Positions 24,662 through 37,394 of a stretch of DNA of 64,000 bases are shown here, piece by piece. A program made the translations under genes and the position numbers. This DNA comes from Acorus gramineus (Eukaryota > Streptophyta > Magnoliopsida > Acorales > Acoraceae). The DNA lies in the NCBI GenBank assembly GCA_030737835.1, contig CM060849.1, positions 24,746,855-24,810,854 of the forward strand. Reading direction: 5' to 3'. Numbering within the stretch: position 1 is the first letter of the stretch; each line of letters begins with the position of its first letter. Below the pieces are notes generated by a model that saw only the letters and a program-made list of their open reading frames with translations, made no database searches and was not told the origin of the DNA.

Positions 24662-25917
24662 TGTTAGCATAAATCTTAAGCTACCACGTAAAAGAGATAC
24701 ATATGTAATATTTTGAATTTTAAATATTGGGTTTATCACTTATGTATATCCTCGTCTGACTTGATCAAAGAAGAGATAATTCTACATCATAATGAGGGGA
24801 TTATAATTAATTTTAGGAATTGGGTTAAGTCCTCTCTCCACTTTATAAGCGCATATTCTATCAATTGTGTATCATAAAAAACACGTACGAAAAGGTATTT
24901 AAGGTTAGGATAGAGAAACCCTATTATGAAGACTGAAGAATATGATCAAGCATTATCAATAGAGTCAGGTATGTTCTTATATTATTTATGATTGTGAAGA
25001 TCATGAAAGTTTAAAATTTAGGACATAAAAAAATTATTTTAATGCTTACATATGGTATCAGAGCCTATGTTTTGAACTTCATGATCTTTCTATAACGATG
25101 AAAACTAATGATCTATTTTATGAATTAAATTAAATTGGATCATGTATATTAATAATGATTTATATTTAGATTATGTGCGATTTGATGATCATTATGATGG
25201 CTCAAAATTGTTGAAAAATATTTTTCAGTTTAATTTTAATTTTCGGATTTAATTTATTTAAATTTTCTATGTGTATAAATCCATTAATGTATGTGAAAAT
25301 ATTAATATGAAAAATATAAGAAATTAATTAATAAACATTAGGATAAAGTTGTTATAACTTACTACTCATTTTATGGGTTTATTTTAACCTCTTCGGATGA
25401 AGATGAAAGGCAGTCGTCCATGGGCTTTATTATCTGCGACCGTCGGATCTAAAAAAAAAAAAAAAATCAATTATATGATAGCCTATAATGCCATAAGAAA
25501 ATATTAGATTCAGTCGCATTCATCAATTAAAAACTCAGACTTCAGGTGTTTTTATTTTTTTAAAATAGTAAACATCATTTAATGAGGTATATATTTTGAT
25601 AAAAAAATGTATATCGCTTAATTTTGAGTAGAAAAAATCAATTTTTAGTAAATATAAGAAAATATTTAATATGGTATGTATAACATCTAACATGTATATG
25701 CTTCACTGAATTTATATAACATAGTGTTTTGCACTTAAAAAAAAAAACCACCGTAAATCATTAGGATACACGTACCGAATGACGTGGCATTAACCTTCAT
25801 ATGAAAGCTTGCATGGGTACGGTGGCAATTCCGTAATTGCCCTTGATAGTTGGTTTTGGTAATTCTGTAATTTCTGATATAGTTATTTATGGTGGAATCT
25901 GGGTTATCGTGCAAATA
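24662..25917. other. AT-rich spacer
   Basis: No gene. Short promoter-like pieces occur near 25770-25830 (ACGTG motifs) just before the pseudogene exon. Confidence 0.4.
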
Positions 25918-26165
25918 TGTAGGGTGCTGACCGGCGGCGGCAGCTTTGACGCTATGGTGGTCGGCTTTGGCTACGGTGGCTCGGTTGCAGCGTGCCGTCT
26001 TGCGACAGCAGGGGTTGATGTGTGCCTGATCGAGAGGGGGCGGAGGTGGGCCGCAGGGGACTTCCCGACGGACGTTGTCGGGTTGCTGTCGGCCTGTCGT
26101 CTGTGAGGGTCGATTCTCGGAACTTGGGAGTCATACTTGAACAGAAGGATGCTTTGTTTTATGTG
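25918..26165 (+). pseudogene. Exon 1 of a GMC oxidoreductase (relic copy)
   Basis: It matches exon 1 of the two complete copies: DAMVVGFGYGGS...VCLIERGRRWAAGDFPTDVVGLLS. The first Ser of the dinucleotide motif is replaced (GFGYGG). An insertion of about 8 bp near 26090 shifts the frame into a stop (26104). The exon-end splice donor CAG-GT is changed to TATG-TG. Similarity continues through part of intron 1 to about 26640, including a hAT-like end at 26341, and then stops. No other exons follow before the next copy. Confidence 0.88.
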
Positions 26166-26880
26166 TGTCGATGTAGTCTTTTTCTGTGGTTCTTCATACA
26201 GATGTCCTATCATCTAACATAATTTATGAGAGCAATTGATGTAATATATACGTTATTATTATAAAAAAGTAAAAATACATATATTCAATTTTATTTATAT
26301 ATGTGCTTCATTTTCTTTTTTCAAAATTGAACTCCATCACCAGTGCGGAGCCATGCAGGGACAGGGGGGGGGGGGGGCGCTCAAGCCCCTCTTTAGATTT
26401 TTTTTTTTTATGGTAAACAAACAAGAACAATGGAGAATATGAGTTTAATATGAAAATTTATTGAATTGTAAAAAAAATTCTTCGGAAAATAAATTCAATT
26501 TTTTTTTAGGACTTTTTTGTTTTGTTCAGGTTTTTCAAATTTTTTAGTATATCAAAATACACTTAAGAAGTGATTATATTTTTTTTTTAAGTTCTTTCCA
26601 TCTCTGTTTTTATTGCTTTCCCAGTGAAATACTTTTTACACATGATTATACACTCTGTATATGTTGTTCACTCCTATGTTGATTTTCATTTCCTGTATTT
26701 GATTATATCAATCCTTATTATGCATCATCATTTGTATACTATTAAGAGTCAGTTTGGTAATTCTGGTTCATATACTGAATTATTGTGTTACACGAGAAAC
26801 ATTGTCATGTACTATTATATAAAGGGCTTGAGTTACTCAAACTTTCTCTACTTATAACATGTTATCTCTTTTATCTCTTT
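26166..26880. other. Intron-1 relic and spacer
   Basis: 26166-26640 is paralogous to intron 1 of the copy at 28.8 kb. A hAT-type end CAGTGCGGAGCC lies at 26341 and a run of 14 G at 26364-26377. Beyond 26640 I see nothing. Confidence 0.55.
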
Positions 26881-27870
26881 GTTTGTTTGTTTTTCTTTCT
26901 TCAATAATTCCACAATCATCTTCATATTTTCCACGACCCATCATACATATTTTTCTTTCTTCAATATTGAATCCCGTACCCATCACCAATTTTTCCACAA
27001 CCCATCATCCATATTTTCCACGACCTGTCCTCTTTTTTAATAATCCAGTTTTGATAGATTATGTGAAATCAAAATTTTTAATTGAGATTTTCATAAATGA
27101 AATACATGATAAAATAATTCCAAACTTAGATTTCCATATCTAAGTTTTATGATAAATTTTTATGAATGTCTCTATTTATTATATCAGAGATATGACAAAC
27201 ACACACATAGATATTTATATATTCTTTTGTACTTTGTGTAGTTATCTTCAAGGTCAACCCCCACCCTAAGAGAAATTCAAGCTCTGTCATTTCCTGACAA
27301 ATGCGAGTATTTAAAAAACATCCACTTTTCTTGCTTTTGAGGAAAAGCAAGTGACGATTACATCGACATCCTTAAAAGCAGTCGAGCGAAATTAAACGAT
27401 CCAACGAGTGATAATTTGAAACGTCATGTGTAGACCAGAGTCAAGCTTGAAGGAACCGAATTATGACTTCCCCATCAAAATCCCTACTGACACCATCATC
27501 AATTTTTCAACTACACATCAATTATCATCCATATTTTTCTTTCTTCAATCTCATACCATCATTAATTTTTTATGGACCCTTCATCCATCATCAATATTTT
27601 GATTTCTTCAGCATTGAATCTCATACGCATCATCAACTTTTGAAAATGACCCATCAACCACCATCCATATTTTTCTTTCTTCAATATTTGAATCTCATAC
27701 CCATCTTCAATTTTTCAACGGTCCATCATCTATCCTTCGTATTTTTCTTTCTTCAATATTTGAATCTCATACCCATCTTCAATTTTTCAATGACCCTTTA
27801 TCCATATTTTTCTTATTTCAATATTGAATCCCATACCCATCATCAATATTTTCCATGACCTGTTCTCTTT
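26881..27870. repeat. Diverged minisatellite (TTTTTCTTTCTTCAATATTGAATC type)
   Basis: Units of roughly 65-80 bp containing CATATTTTTCTTTCTTCAAT, GAATCTCATACCCATC and TTCAATTTTTC repeat in two clusters, 26900-27040 and 27470-27860, with irregular spacing. The 131-codon frame at 27463-27858 (Phe/His/Pro-rich) is simply the translation of the array. Confidence 0.7.
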
Positions 27871-27953
27871 CTCAATAATTCAATTTAGGTAGATTCTATG
27901 AAATGAACATATGAATAGATGATTCCAAATACAATTTTTCTAAGTATTATGAT

Positions 27954-28616
27954 CATTGTTTTAAATATCGATCGATATATCGAGTTTTATGAGAAAAACA
28001 CTAAATATAGGACATATATCAGTATTTTGACAAAATATTCAATTTCTTGAATTTTTTTGAATTTTTTTTTTTAAAAAAAAAACAACATGATACCCCCTCA
28101 ATGTCAATGTTTTAAAATGGAATCTCATTTACAAAGCAATAATGAATTCATAATAAAATTTTAATCAAATTTGTGAAAGGGTATAGATTTCTAATGCTTT
28201 TATAATAATCATGGAATTTCATATATAGTGTATTAATAATGTAATATAATAATAATACCGAAGGAACCTATATAATATCATGAAAACTTATAAAATTCTT
28301 TGGTTAATTGCAATTGTAATTTAACTAAATTGGATTAAAATGATTGAATTTGGATTTTTCAAATATTGAAATTTGAAATAATATTATATATAAGTTACTT
28401 TAATAAATTTATAATGACAAACTAAAATATTTTGTATTATGGTATGTATGGAATCATTGCTTTAAATATGTATATTCTCCATTTTCTATCTTTACTGCTT
28501 TTTTTTCATTCTTTCAACTTGTCATGAGAAAAAAAAAACCCAAATCAACATACTGATCGATATATCGATTTGGACTAATCGAAACTCTTTTCGATATATC
28601 GATATTTTAAACATGG
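27954..28616. mobile_element. hAT-like non-autonomous element
   Basis: The left end is CATTGTTTTAAATATCG and the reverse complement of the right end is CCATGTTTAAAATATCG. The flanking 8-mers ATTATGAT (27946-27953) and GTTATGAT (28617-28624) differ at one base, consistent with an 8-bp hAT target duplication. CGATATATCG palindromes occur near both ends. There is no transposase. Confidence 0.7.
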
Positions 28617-28674
28617 GTTATGATAGTTTTCTATAAATGTTTATGTTTAAAATTAATTTTACATCAAAGATATG

Positions 28675-28683
<9 letters not shown>

Positions 28684-28717
<34 letters not shown>
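28684..28717. repeat. (GA)n microsatellite in the presumed 5' leader
   Basis: About 17 GA units lie 70-100 bp before the ATG of the upstream GMC copy. The downstream copy has no such tract at this place. Confidence 0.8.
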
Positions 28718-28720
<3 letters not shown>

Positions 28721-29146
28721 ACCAAACCTCTTAAGCTTTTTTAGCCTTTTTGAGTTAGATAGGGGAGGTCTGAAAAAAGGACTAAGTGATGAACAGCGGT
28801 AGCTACGACGTCGTGGTGGTCGGCTCCGGCTACGGTGGCTCGATCGCAGCATGCCGCCTTGTGGCAGCCGGGGTTGACGTGTGCCTGATCGAGAGGGGGC
28901 AGAGGTGGACCGCCAGGGACTTCCCAACGGACGTTGTCGGGTTGTTGTCGGCAATGAGGGTCGATTCCCGGAATTGGGGAGTCATACTTGGACGGAAGGA
29001 TGCTTTGTTTCAGGTGTGTAGTCTAACATAATGTTGTATGAGAACAATTAATGTGACATGAGTTATTAGTAAAAAAAAATGTAAAATATGCATTCAATAT
29101 CATTTATATTTGTATTTTATTTTCTTTTTTAAAAATTGGACTTCAT

Positions 29147-29740
29147 GTAGGACAAGGAGATGCACAAGCCCCTCCTTGAAAATTTTTTTTTATGGTAAAT
29201 AAACAAGAACAGTTGAGAATCTGAGTTTATATAATATAGATATATTTATTGAATTATAACAAAAATTCTTGAAAAAATAAATTCAAGTATTTTTTTTTGA
29301 ATTTTTTGTTTCGTTTAGGTCTGTCAAACTTTTTAGTATATCAAAATACTTTTACATAGTGATTATATTTTTTTAAGTTCTTCTATCTCCTTTTTTTATT
29401 GCTTACCCCATGAAATCTTTTTTACATATGATTAGGCTAATTTAGATTAAGGGGGTGTTAGGAAGAGGAAGAAGGGGGTATTGGGTTTATGTTTATTTAT
29501 GTGAAGAAGAGAAAGAAGGGGATTTTAGGTTTATGTTTGTTTAGTTGAGGATATAATGGTAAAGTTATACAGTTGGGTTAGATTCAGATAATCCATAGTC
29601 CACATAACTAATAGAAAGGGTGATTTGGATTTTAGTTATGTTGGGGGGGGGGGGGGTGTGTTGGTTTGGATTTTGAGGAAAGTCAGTGGGTTCTATGGAT
29701 TTTCATATGTTTAGGGAGGGAAGGGGGTTATGTACATTTT

Positions 29741-29814
<74 letters not shown>

Positions 29815-29884
29815 ACACTTTTATAATTATTTTCAAGTAAGGGCTTTCAAGTACGCCCTTAAAAAAATCCCAGTTCTATCACTG
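29147..29884. mobile_element. hAT-like insertion in intron 1 of the upstream GMC copy
   Basis: The right end TCTATCACTG (ending at 29884) is the complement of a CAGTG terminus and is followed by TTCATCAT. The homologous intron of the downstream copy has an uninterrupted ACTTCATCAGATAA (48662-48675), so this is an empty site. The left terminus is eroded here, but the exon-1 relic keeps it as CAGTGCGGAGCC at 26341. Inside lie a run of 14 G at 29643-29656 and the (AT)n tract. Confidence 0.65.
29745..29810. repeat. (AT)33 microsatellite
   Basis: Sixty-six uninterrupted bases of AT inside intron 1. Confidence 0.95.
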
Positions 29885-32800
29885 TTCATCATATAATTAT
29901 TTTCTTTTTTAACAAACGTGTATTTTATTAGATAATTATATATTTCAAATATTTTTTCATGCTCGATAAATTTTTTTCTTTTTGATGTATTAAGTTCTTG
30001 GTTAAATATTTTCTTATCATGAGAGGTAAAGACTTGAATTCATTACCCCTCCGCAAAGATCAGGTACATTTACCTATTGTTAAGAGGTGGTTTGTTTTTC
30101 AAACAAATTTACACACAACAAAGATTGCAGTGACATAATATGTTTTACGAATTTATATGTACTGTATTGATTGGAACATTTATTAAATATCAGTCGTGTA
30201 CAAGTTCTATGAGTATCGCTATATCCATTGCTTCTCATCCTCTATTTTTTCCCTTAATGCGCAGATACATGAACAAGGAGATTCGCTAGCCGTAGTCGCC
30301 TGCGGCCTCGGCGGCGGATCCCTCATAAACGCCGGAGTCATCGCCCCGACACCTGCCCGGGCGAAGAGGGACCCGAGGTGGCCGCGCGAGTGGAACAAAG
30401 ACTGGGACGCCTGCGAAGCCTCGGCGTCGTCCGCGTTGAACGCGCAGAGCGTCCTGACCGAGTTCTCCAACGCGCGCGTCATGCGCGAGGTAGCGCGCGA
30501 AGCGCTCGAAGAAGAGTGCATCGAGAGCCCGGTGAAGCTGAGCATCGACTTCGGCGGCAGAGGTGGTGGTGGTGGTTGCTTGGCCTGCGGGAACTGTTTG
30601 TCGGGGTGCCCCTACGACGCAAAGAACTCGACGGACAAGAATTACCTCGCCTCGGCGATCAAGAACGGGTGCGAGGTGAGGACCGGATCACGGGCTCGGT
30701 ACGTGGTGCAGAACCCAGACTTTGATCGAGTGGCCGGAGGAGGGAGGGGGGTGGGGAGGAGGTGGCGGGTCTACCTCGGCGACCTCGATTATGTGTGCGC
30801 GGATTTCGTGGTTCTTTCAGGTTATTACTCTTAGGCCTTGTTTGGATCTGCGTTGTGCCGATTCAAACACACATTTTTCAGTGTTTAACTTTTCAAATTC
30901 TTCTCTTAATTTTTTAGAAAAACAACAGTTGAAAACCCAACATAACTCTTTTCAAAAATTGAGTTTGAAACGTAATATTTAAAGAATCCCGGAGTTTGAG
31001 ATGCAGCGTCAGAGATTCTGGGGTCATTCGTTATATGCTCATCACCTTACACAATATATATTCTATTATGTTATTACAAAATTTAAAAAAATATATGCGT
31101 TCAATTCATTAAAGCATTTAATTTTTATAAAAATATATACTTCACAATAACAGTAAATACTTCAATAAAAAAAAATCAACCGCGACAATGGTAGGAAATA
31201 CTAAGGTATGTTTGAATAAACAAGTTTTCGACTATAGCAGCTTTTGAAAATAGTTTTTCAGTAAGCATATTTTTGTTAGATTTTCAAGAAATTGTTTTTC
31301 ATAATGAAAAGATATTTTACTTCAATCGAAAGCTAGAATAGCTGAAGACAACTGAAAACGAGTTTGAATTAAATATGATTTATGCAAAAGCAGAATCTTC
31401 AAATACAACCTATCAGGTATATTTGGAAACAATTTTCAAATTTTTTTTTTTTGAAAAACAGCTTCTTGAAATCATTCTTTTGTTAGATTTTTCAAAAACT
31501 GTTTTTTTATAACTAAAAGTTGTCCTTCGTTTTCTTTAAATGTTGTATCCATTAGGGGAGTATGAAACGAGTTTAGATTAAGCACAGTTCCTATAAAAGC
31601 AGAATCTTCAACAGCTGTTCAAAAAACTCCAAATGCAGCCTTTTTTCAATACATGCAATCTTCATGTGTGTTCATAAAGTGAATGCATGTTTTTTTTTCT
31701 TTGGTGTAGCTGGAGTTTTGGGGACAACAGAGATACTTTTCCAGTCACAACGGAGAGGACTAAAGCTCTCCGAGAGGCTCGGCTTCGGGTTCAGCTGCAA
31801 TGGCAACAATGTGGCTTATGTTGCCGGAAGTCCCGCACCATTGAACGCCTACGGTCTGAACAAGAAGCAGTTCTTGAAAGTTCCCTTTGAAGACCGGCCG
31901 GGGCCTGCTATAACTTCTTCTCACAGTTCTCTTGGATTCACAATTCAGGTATTTCACACAAAGCAAGTATGCCATAAAATCTAGTATGAGAGCTAATATA
32001 CTCAGTCATTCATGTAGTACTAACAGAGTATATTTGAGACTGCAAAAGTGACAATAGGAATTATTGTTTCTAACATTTTCCTTCTGATATTACAGAGTGG
32101 AGTGCTTCCAACAGCTTATCCTTACTTGATATTCAAAGGGATAGTAACATATGGATGGCCTAATGGTCACTGGTTGTTACATGGAGTAATAGACAAGCTG
32201 AAGTGTTTCATGGGTCTAAAGAACAGCCAGGCAATGGTACTCAATGCGATGGGTTACGACGAAAGCAATGGGAGGATCACATTGGATGAGAAATCAGATA
32301 AGATGTGCTTCGTGCCTTCGAATGATCCATTGCTTCCTCGAAAGATCAAAGCATTTCAGAAACTCGCAAAGAGACTCGGTGGAATTCTCTTCATGTCGAG
32401 GTATAGAAGCACATCAGTCCAGCTGTTGGGAGGGTGTAATTCAGGTTCAAATCCTTCACTGGGTGTTTGCAATTCCAATGGCCAGGTCTTTAGCCATGAA
32501 GAGGTTCATGAAGGCTTATATGCCTGTGATGCATCTGTTATTCCTTGTTCAGTTGGAATAAATCCATGTCTCACTATAGCTACTGTTGCTGAACATATAA
32601 GTCAGTGTTTGGTGAAGGATATTATGAGGTACAAAAGCAATGGTAGTCTGATTCACAACTCGAACTTGGAACCCAGTTCCACTGTCGATATAAATGGAGT
32701 GGATGAAAAAATCTATGTGAGTGTGAAGTCTTCTAATGAGGCTTCTTTAGTGAGGAAGGATAAGGAGACTGTAATGATCAATGAGACTTTGAGAGGTCAC

Positions 32801-35090
32801 TTGGGGGGGGTGCCATGCACTGCTCATCTTGTGATGAGGATGAGTTTAGGTGATTCAAGCACGAAACATGCGCGACGACTACTAGTAGGATGTGTTGGTG
32901 GATATGTAGCATTCCAAGCAGTTGGGAAAGACAAACTATACATTATAGATGGGAAAGTTGACATGTGCAGTGTGAATGACAGAACTCCATATACTCAATA
33001 CATGCATTATCATCTACTCCTTGCATCGGCCTCTGGTACAAGGTACATATTTTTAATGGTAATGTAGTTGTTCTAATTATTATCTCTTATTGAAGAAGTA
33101 CCTCTTCTTCGCTGGGGCATTTTGTGTTGAGTCTCACTTTTGTTGATAAGAGAAGATTTAACTAGAAAAAAAAAAATTATACTATCTTGATCAGTGGATA
33201 TTGAAACACAGGTATGTTCTTGAGGGGAAAAAGGTGATGAATCCTTACCTTCTTGCCTCCTATGCATGGTGGGAGACGCGTACTTTACACACCAACCTGA
33301 GAACAGTCACTCGAAAGGATGAAGAAGAGATTGGGAGCGATGATTCAAAAGGAGAGATGATAAACCTTTGCGGAGAGCTTCAGTTATCACTGATTGAGCT
33401 ACTCAGAAGCATAGTGACCATGAAAGGGAATGGAAAATTTAAGTTTGTGGGGTTTCTTTTACAAAGCTTCTTGAGAACATACATTTTACAAACACCTAGG
33501 TGTGATATGCACAATCCCTTGGAAATGATTGAGAGGGCTTATCCTTCAAGCACTCTACATGAAGTGAGAACAGGTTGTTTCAGTCATACCATTCTTTTGT
33601 AATTTCAATTGTTTTCGATGTTGTTAGTCACCCTCTAATGGTCTGGTTTGGCAAATGATACAGAAGATGGTTGTGTAATCAGTTGCAGACAATGGAAGGT
33701 TGTCGAAAGTAGATGCAATCCAGTTCTCCTACTGAATGGTCATTCGACCGAGAGCTTCTATCTTCCAACCGAACCCAGGGATCTCATAAGAACTCTACTA
33801 GACAAAGGCTATGAAACATGGCTGCTTCAGCCAAGACTCCACCCTCTGCATCCTTCAAATGACTTCACGATAGAAGATATCGGGAAATTTGACATCCCCA
33901 CAGGTAATACTAGAAAGATTTTACATTTCTAGGCCCCATGTGAAACCAATTTTCAAAATCAGCTTCTTCATAAAAGCTACTCTCAACTAACTTTTCTATA
34001 GATATTGTTTTGTTGACTTTTTAACATGTAAAAATCAACCTCTGGAACCAAAAGCTAAAGTTTAAAAATACTCATGTGGAATCGATTATCTGAAACAATT
34101 GGTTCCAAATTTGCAGTGATTGCAAAGATCAGTGAGTTGCATGGGCCATCTGTTAAAGTTCATGTGATTGCGCACTGTATTGGAGGGTTGGCAATCCACA
34201 TTGCCTTATTGGGGGGCCATATCATGCACCAACTCATCAATGTTTTTCAAGCTGACAACTTCGTCAATAATCAAGATGAGGCTCCCTCTAATTCCAGTAA
34301 GTCCCTCTAAAACCTTATTATAATTCCATGCTAACATAGAAGGCCTACATTTTTAAGCAATTTGGTTATTCTACAGATATCAATGGCTATACTAGGAAAG
34401 AACAAGATTCTACCAATGCTCGAAAACTCAAAAGACAATCTTCGACAACGAATACTGAAATCCATAGCAAGATTGATCCCTCGATGCGAGAGGTGCACCT
34501 GCGACGAGTGTGAGGTGTTCTCAGGCATCTTCGGGAATGCATTCTGGCACGAAAATGTTAGCCCATCAATGCATTGGTGGCAAAACAAGCAATATTTGCC
34601 AAGGCTACCCTTGTCAGGCTTCCCACACCTTAGAAAGATATGCATTGCAGGTTTTATAGTGGATTCGAACGGGGAAAACTCGTACCTCGTCCATCCAGAG
34701 AGGATGGCTCTTCCAACTTTGTACATCTCGGGTGGGAGGAGTCTCTTGGTGACTCCGGAGACATCACACCTCGCAAACAAGTACATGAGACTGCACCAGC
34801 CAAGTTTTCTTCACAAGAGAGTTGTTGTGGAGGGATTTGGCCATTCTGATCTTTTGATGGGAGAGGAGTCTTATAAGAAGGTCTTTCCACACTTCATGAC
34901 TCATATGAGATCAAGCGAAGAGGGAGGTAGTGGTGTTATCAATAAAGAGGAAAGGAAGTACAGTCAAGAAGCAGTGTTGTGGGAACAGTCATATAGGAAA
35001 AGTGGACAGTTTGAAAGTTGGTTGTCCTTGTTCATTCTATTGGTGTTTTTGTCGGTGTTGCAGCTGCTGAAAATTTATGAGGGTAGTTGA

Positions 35091-37390
35091 TACATGTGAT
35101 TGATTTTTTACATACTTTTATAAAATTTCAAAGATTTTTACAAATTTTCACATACTGACTTTTATGGATTTTCACAAACTTTTATAGACTTTCACAGATT
35201 GACTCTCATGACCTTTTACAGACTTCTGCAGACTTTCACAAATTGACTCTTGTGGACTTTCACATACTTCTTTCACATACTTCTGCAGACTTTCACAAAT
35301 TGATTTTCGTGGACTTTCACAAATTTTTACAGACTTTCACATACTTTTACAAGCTTTCATAAATTGATTCTCATGCAATTTCACAAACTATTGTAGATTT
35401 TCACACGTGGGTTTCAATGATAACATTTTATCTTGAAAAAATTTAAATAATTTATTTTGAATCATGTGAAATATAATGCACACCAAAGTCTGTATGCTCC
35501 TTCAAAATCTTCAAAATCTGTATGTTCTTATTCAATACCACCAACAAGAAAAACTATTACATTTCATTCATCTTTTTTTCGGTACCATAAGCCTTCAATC
35601 AAAATTAACCATAAATAAAAAGAACCGTAGAGTAATTGCTTGCCCATATCGCTTGTTATTTTCTTCTCAACTATTCACATCAATATAAGTAAATATTATC
35701 TAAATAAATCAAAGTACTTCTTCCCACACTTCAATTCTTTTGAAATTTTTTATATTTTAAAGGAAGGAATTGATTTATATGCACATAACATGTTAGTTTG
35801 CTAGGAATAAATGGATATAGTTATACTAGAATAAGTAAAAATAAATTGATATTGATATTCTAGGTCTTCTTTGGAATTATTTTTTTCCATGTAATTAATT
35901 TCACTGGTATAAAGGGAACTCACTTGTCAATTTACTTGTCATGACCTCGTATAAATAAGGAGTCCATATGCCATAGCATTTTTTCACATTTTAAAATTTA
36001 TACCCACATCTTAGTTGTATTTATTTACTCTTTATCCATGATCAACGAAACAATAAAAAATTATTATTACTATATTTTTCAAGAATAATTAAAAACATGA
36101 TCAAACAGAAAATTTATTCCATATCTATAAAAAAATAATTATCTATCCTATAATAATTTATGTCGCTACTCAAATGTGAGCCAAATTTTTGTCATCAATA
36201 AGAAAGTGATACACATTTTTTGAATTGAAAACAATTGACCAAAGGCTTCTTATGACCCACAAATTTATCAACCCATGTGTCAAACCTAAATAGCAGGATC
36301 ATCCGAGGCAAGCAGCAGCATAAACAAAGGCTAGTTGTACAGATTATGGTCATGGTTGACTTTAGGGTCAAATGTGAGTTTATTTAATCTATTGAGGGTT
36401 CTTCAAATAAGGCATAAAATCATTGTTTGTACATCTCATTTTGAAGTCTTGAGAATTGGGAGTGACATTCGTTGGGAAAAAAATGCATGTATTTCTCTCA
36501 TTTTTCATTAAACATTTCTTCAATTAATCTATTGAATGTTGATATTTTTTTATGAAATGATTTACTACAACACAAAAAAATCATCATTTTCATATATTCA
36601 TCAAATATATGAGATGATATCAATATTTTATACATATGCACGTTCATAAAAAAAATGGTAAATAGAGATATTATAAAAAAATTGTGAATAAAAAAAATAT
36701 GAAAAACATTAGATAATCATCCTCCATAAAATAAAAAAGTTTTGTTAAAAGAAAAAAACAAAGATATTTTAAAATGACTTTTTTGTTTATATTTCTCTTT
36801 TTAAAGTCCACAAAATCAATCACTTATGAAAGTCTTCAGCAATCTTTGTTTAAATTGAATAACATATGATAAAATGTCTATTATAAAGAGTCTTAATTGA
36901 ATAACACTGGATTTTTTATCTACAAAATAATGTCTCAATTGAATAACATTGAATTTTTTATCCACGAAATAATATTTCAATTGAATAACAGTAAATTATA
37001 TGTCCACTAAATAATGTCTCGATCAAATAACGCTAGACTTTTTGTCTTAATTAAATAAAACAAGATTTATAAATCTATGAACATGGACATTTTGTCCATG
37101 AAAATCCTAATATACTTGAGAAACAATTAAAGGCGGTTTTATCGGTAGATAGCTATCAAGGTAGTTTCAATTTTATTATATTTTTCATATTCTATCATTA
37201 TTATATCAATTTTATTATATTTTTCTTATTATGTCATTATTGTCTTTTTTTCTTTTTTCCTTGGGGGCAGTGAGGAGAGTGAGTATAAGGTATGAATAAG
37301 CTCTTCCAGTTTATTTGTTGCCTTTATCATCGGAACTTATGCTGACTTATTCATGTATAGTCATCGGATGATTTTATCCGTAATAAACAG
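35091..37390. mobile_element. Insertion with subterminal repeat arrays, unique to the upstream copy
   Basis: Comparing the 3' flanks of the two GMC copies, collinearity breaks at the stop codon (about 35078) and resumes at about 37395. The inserted DNA has a degenerate 14-bp repeat (GACTTTCACAGACTT type) at 35110-35420 and a regular 42-bp tandem repeat near its other end. Two unlike repeat arrays at opposite ends of an AT-rich, non-coding core recall the subterminal arrays of plant DNA transposons. The termini and class are not established. A diverged MITE-like piece lies at about 35870-36160. Confidence 0.55.
36855..37064. repeat. 42-bp tandem repeat, about five units
   Basis: Unit starts at 36855, 36897, 36939, 36981 and 37023 are exactly 42 bp apart. 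The consensus begins TTGAATAACA, with ATTTTTTATC in the middle and AAATAATGTCTCAA at the end. Confidence 0.85.
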
Positions 37391-37394
37391 ACAA

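Larger units (their letters stand above)
28789..35090 (+). pseudogene. GMC oxidoreductase-alpha/beta hydrolase fusion, upstream copy, frameshifted
   Basis: Eight exons match the downstream copy: 28789-29013, 30265-30820, 31710-31948, 32096-33042, 33212-33573, 33664-33903, 34117-34296 and 34377-35090, all with GT-AG introns in the same phases. Exons 1-6 are open and keep the FAD motif GSGYGG, the GLGGGSLINAG loop, the Cys cluster CLACGNCLSGC and the GMC C-terminal DASVIPCSVGINP. Exon 7 keeps the nucleophile elbow AHCIGG but has lost 26 bp just after 34227 relative to the other copy. This shifts the frame and gives a TGA at 34511-34513, for about 961 residues. The hydrolase His segment (GFGHSDLL) and hydrophobic tail are then out of frame. 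A transposon-like insertion also begins at the old stop codon. It could still make an oxidase-only protein, so 'pseudogene' is a likely but not proven call. Confidence 0.85.

Noticed and set aside
27463-27858. 131-codon Phe/His/Pro-rich frame
   Set aside because: It is a translation of the diverged minisatellite.
29666-29896. Frame through the (AT)n tract
   Set aside because: The Ile/Tyr run is translated microsatellite within an intron.
34331-34786. 151-codon minus-strand frame (also at 53349-53804)
   Set aside because: Antisense of exon 8 of the GMC/hydrolase copies; it appears twice only because the exon is duplicated.
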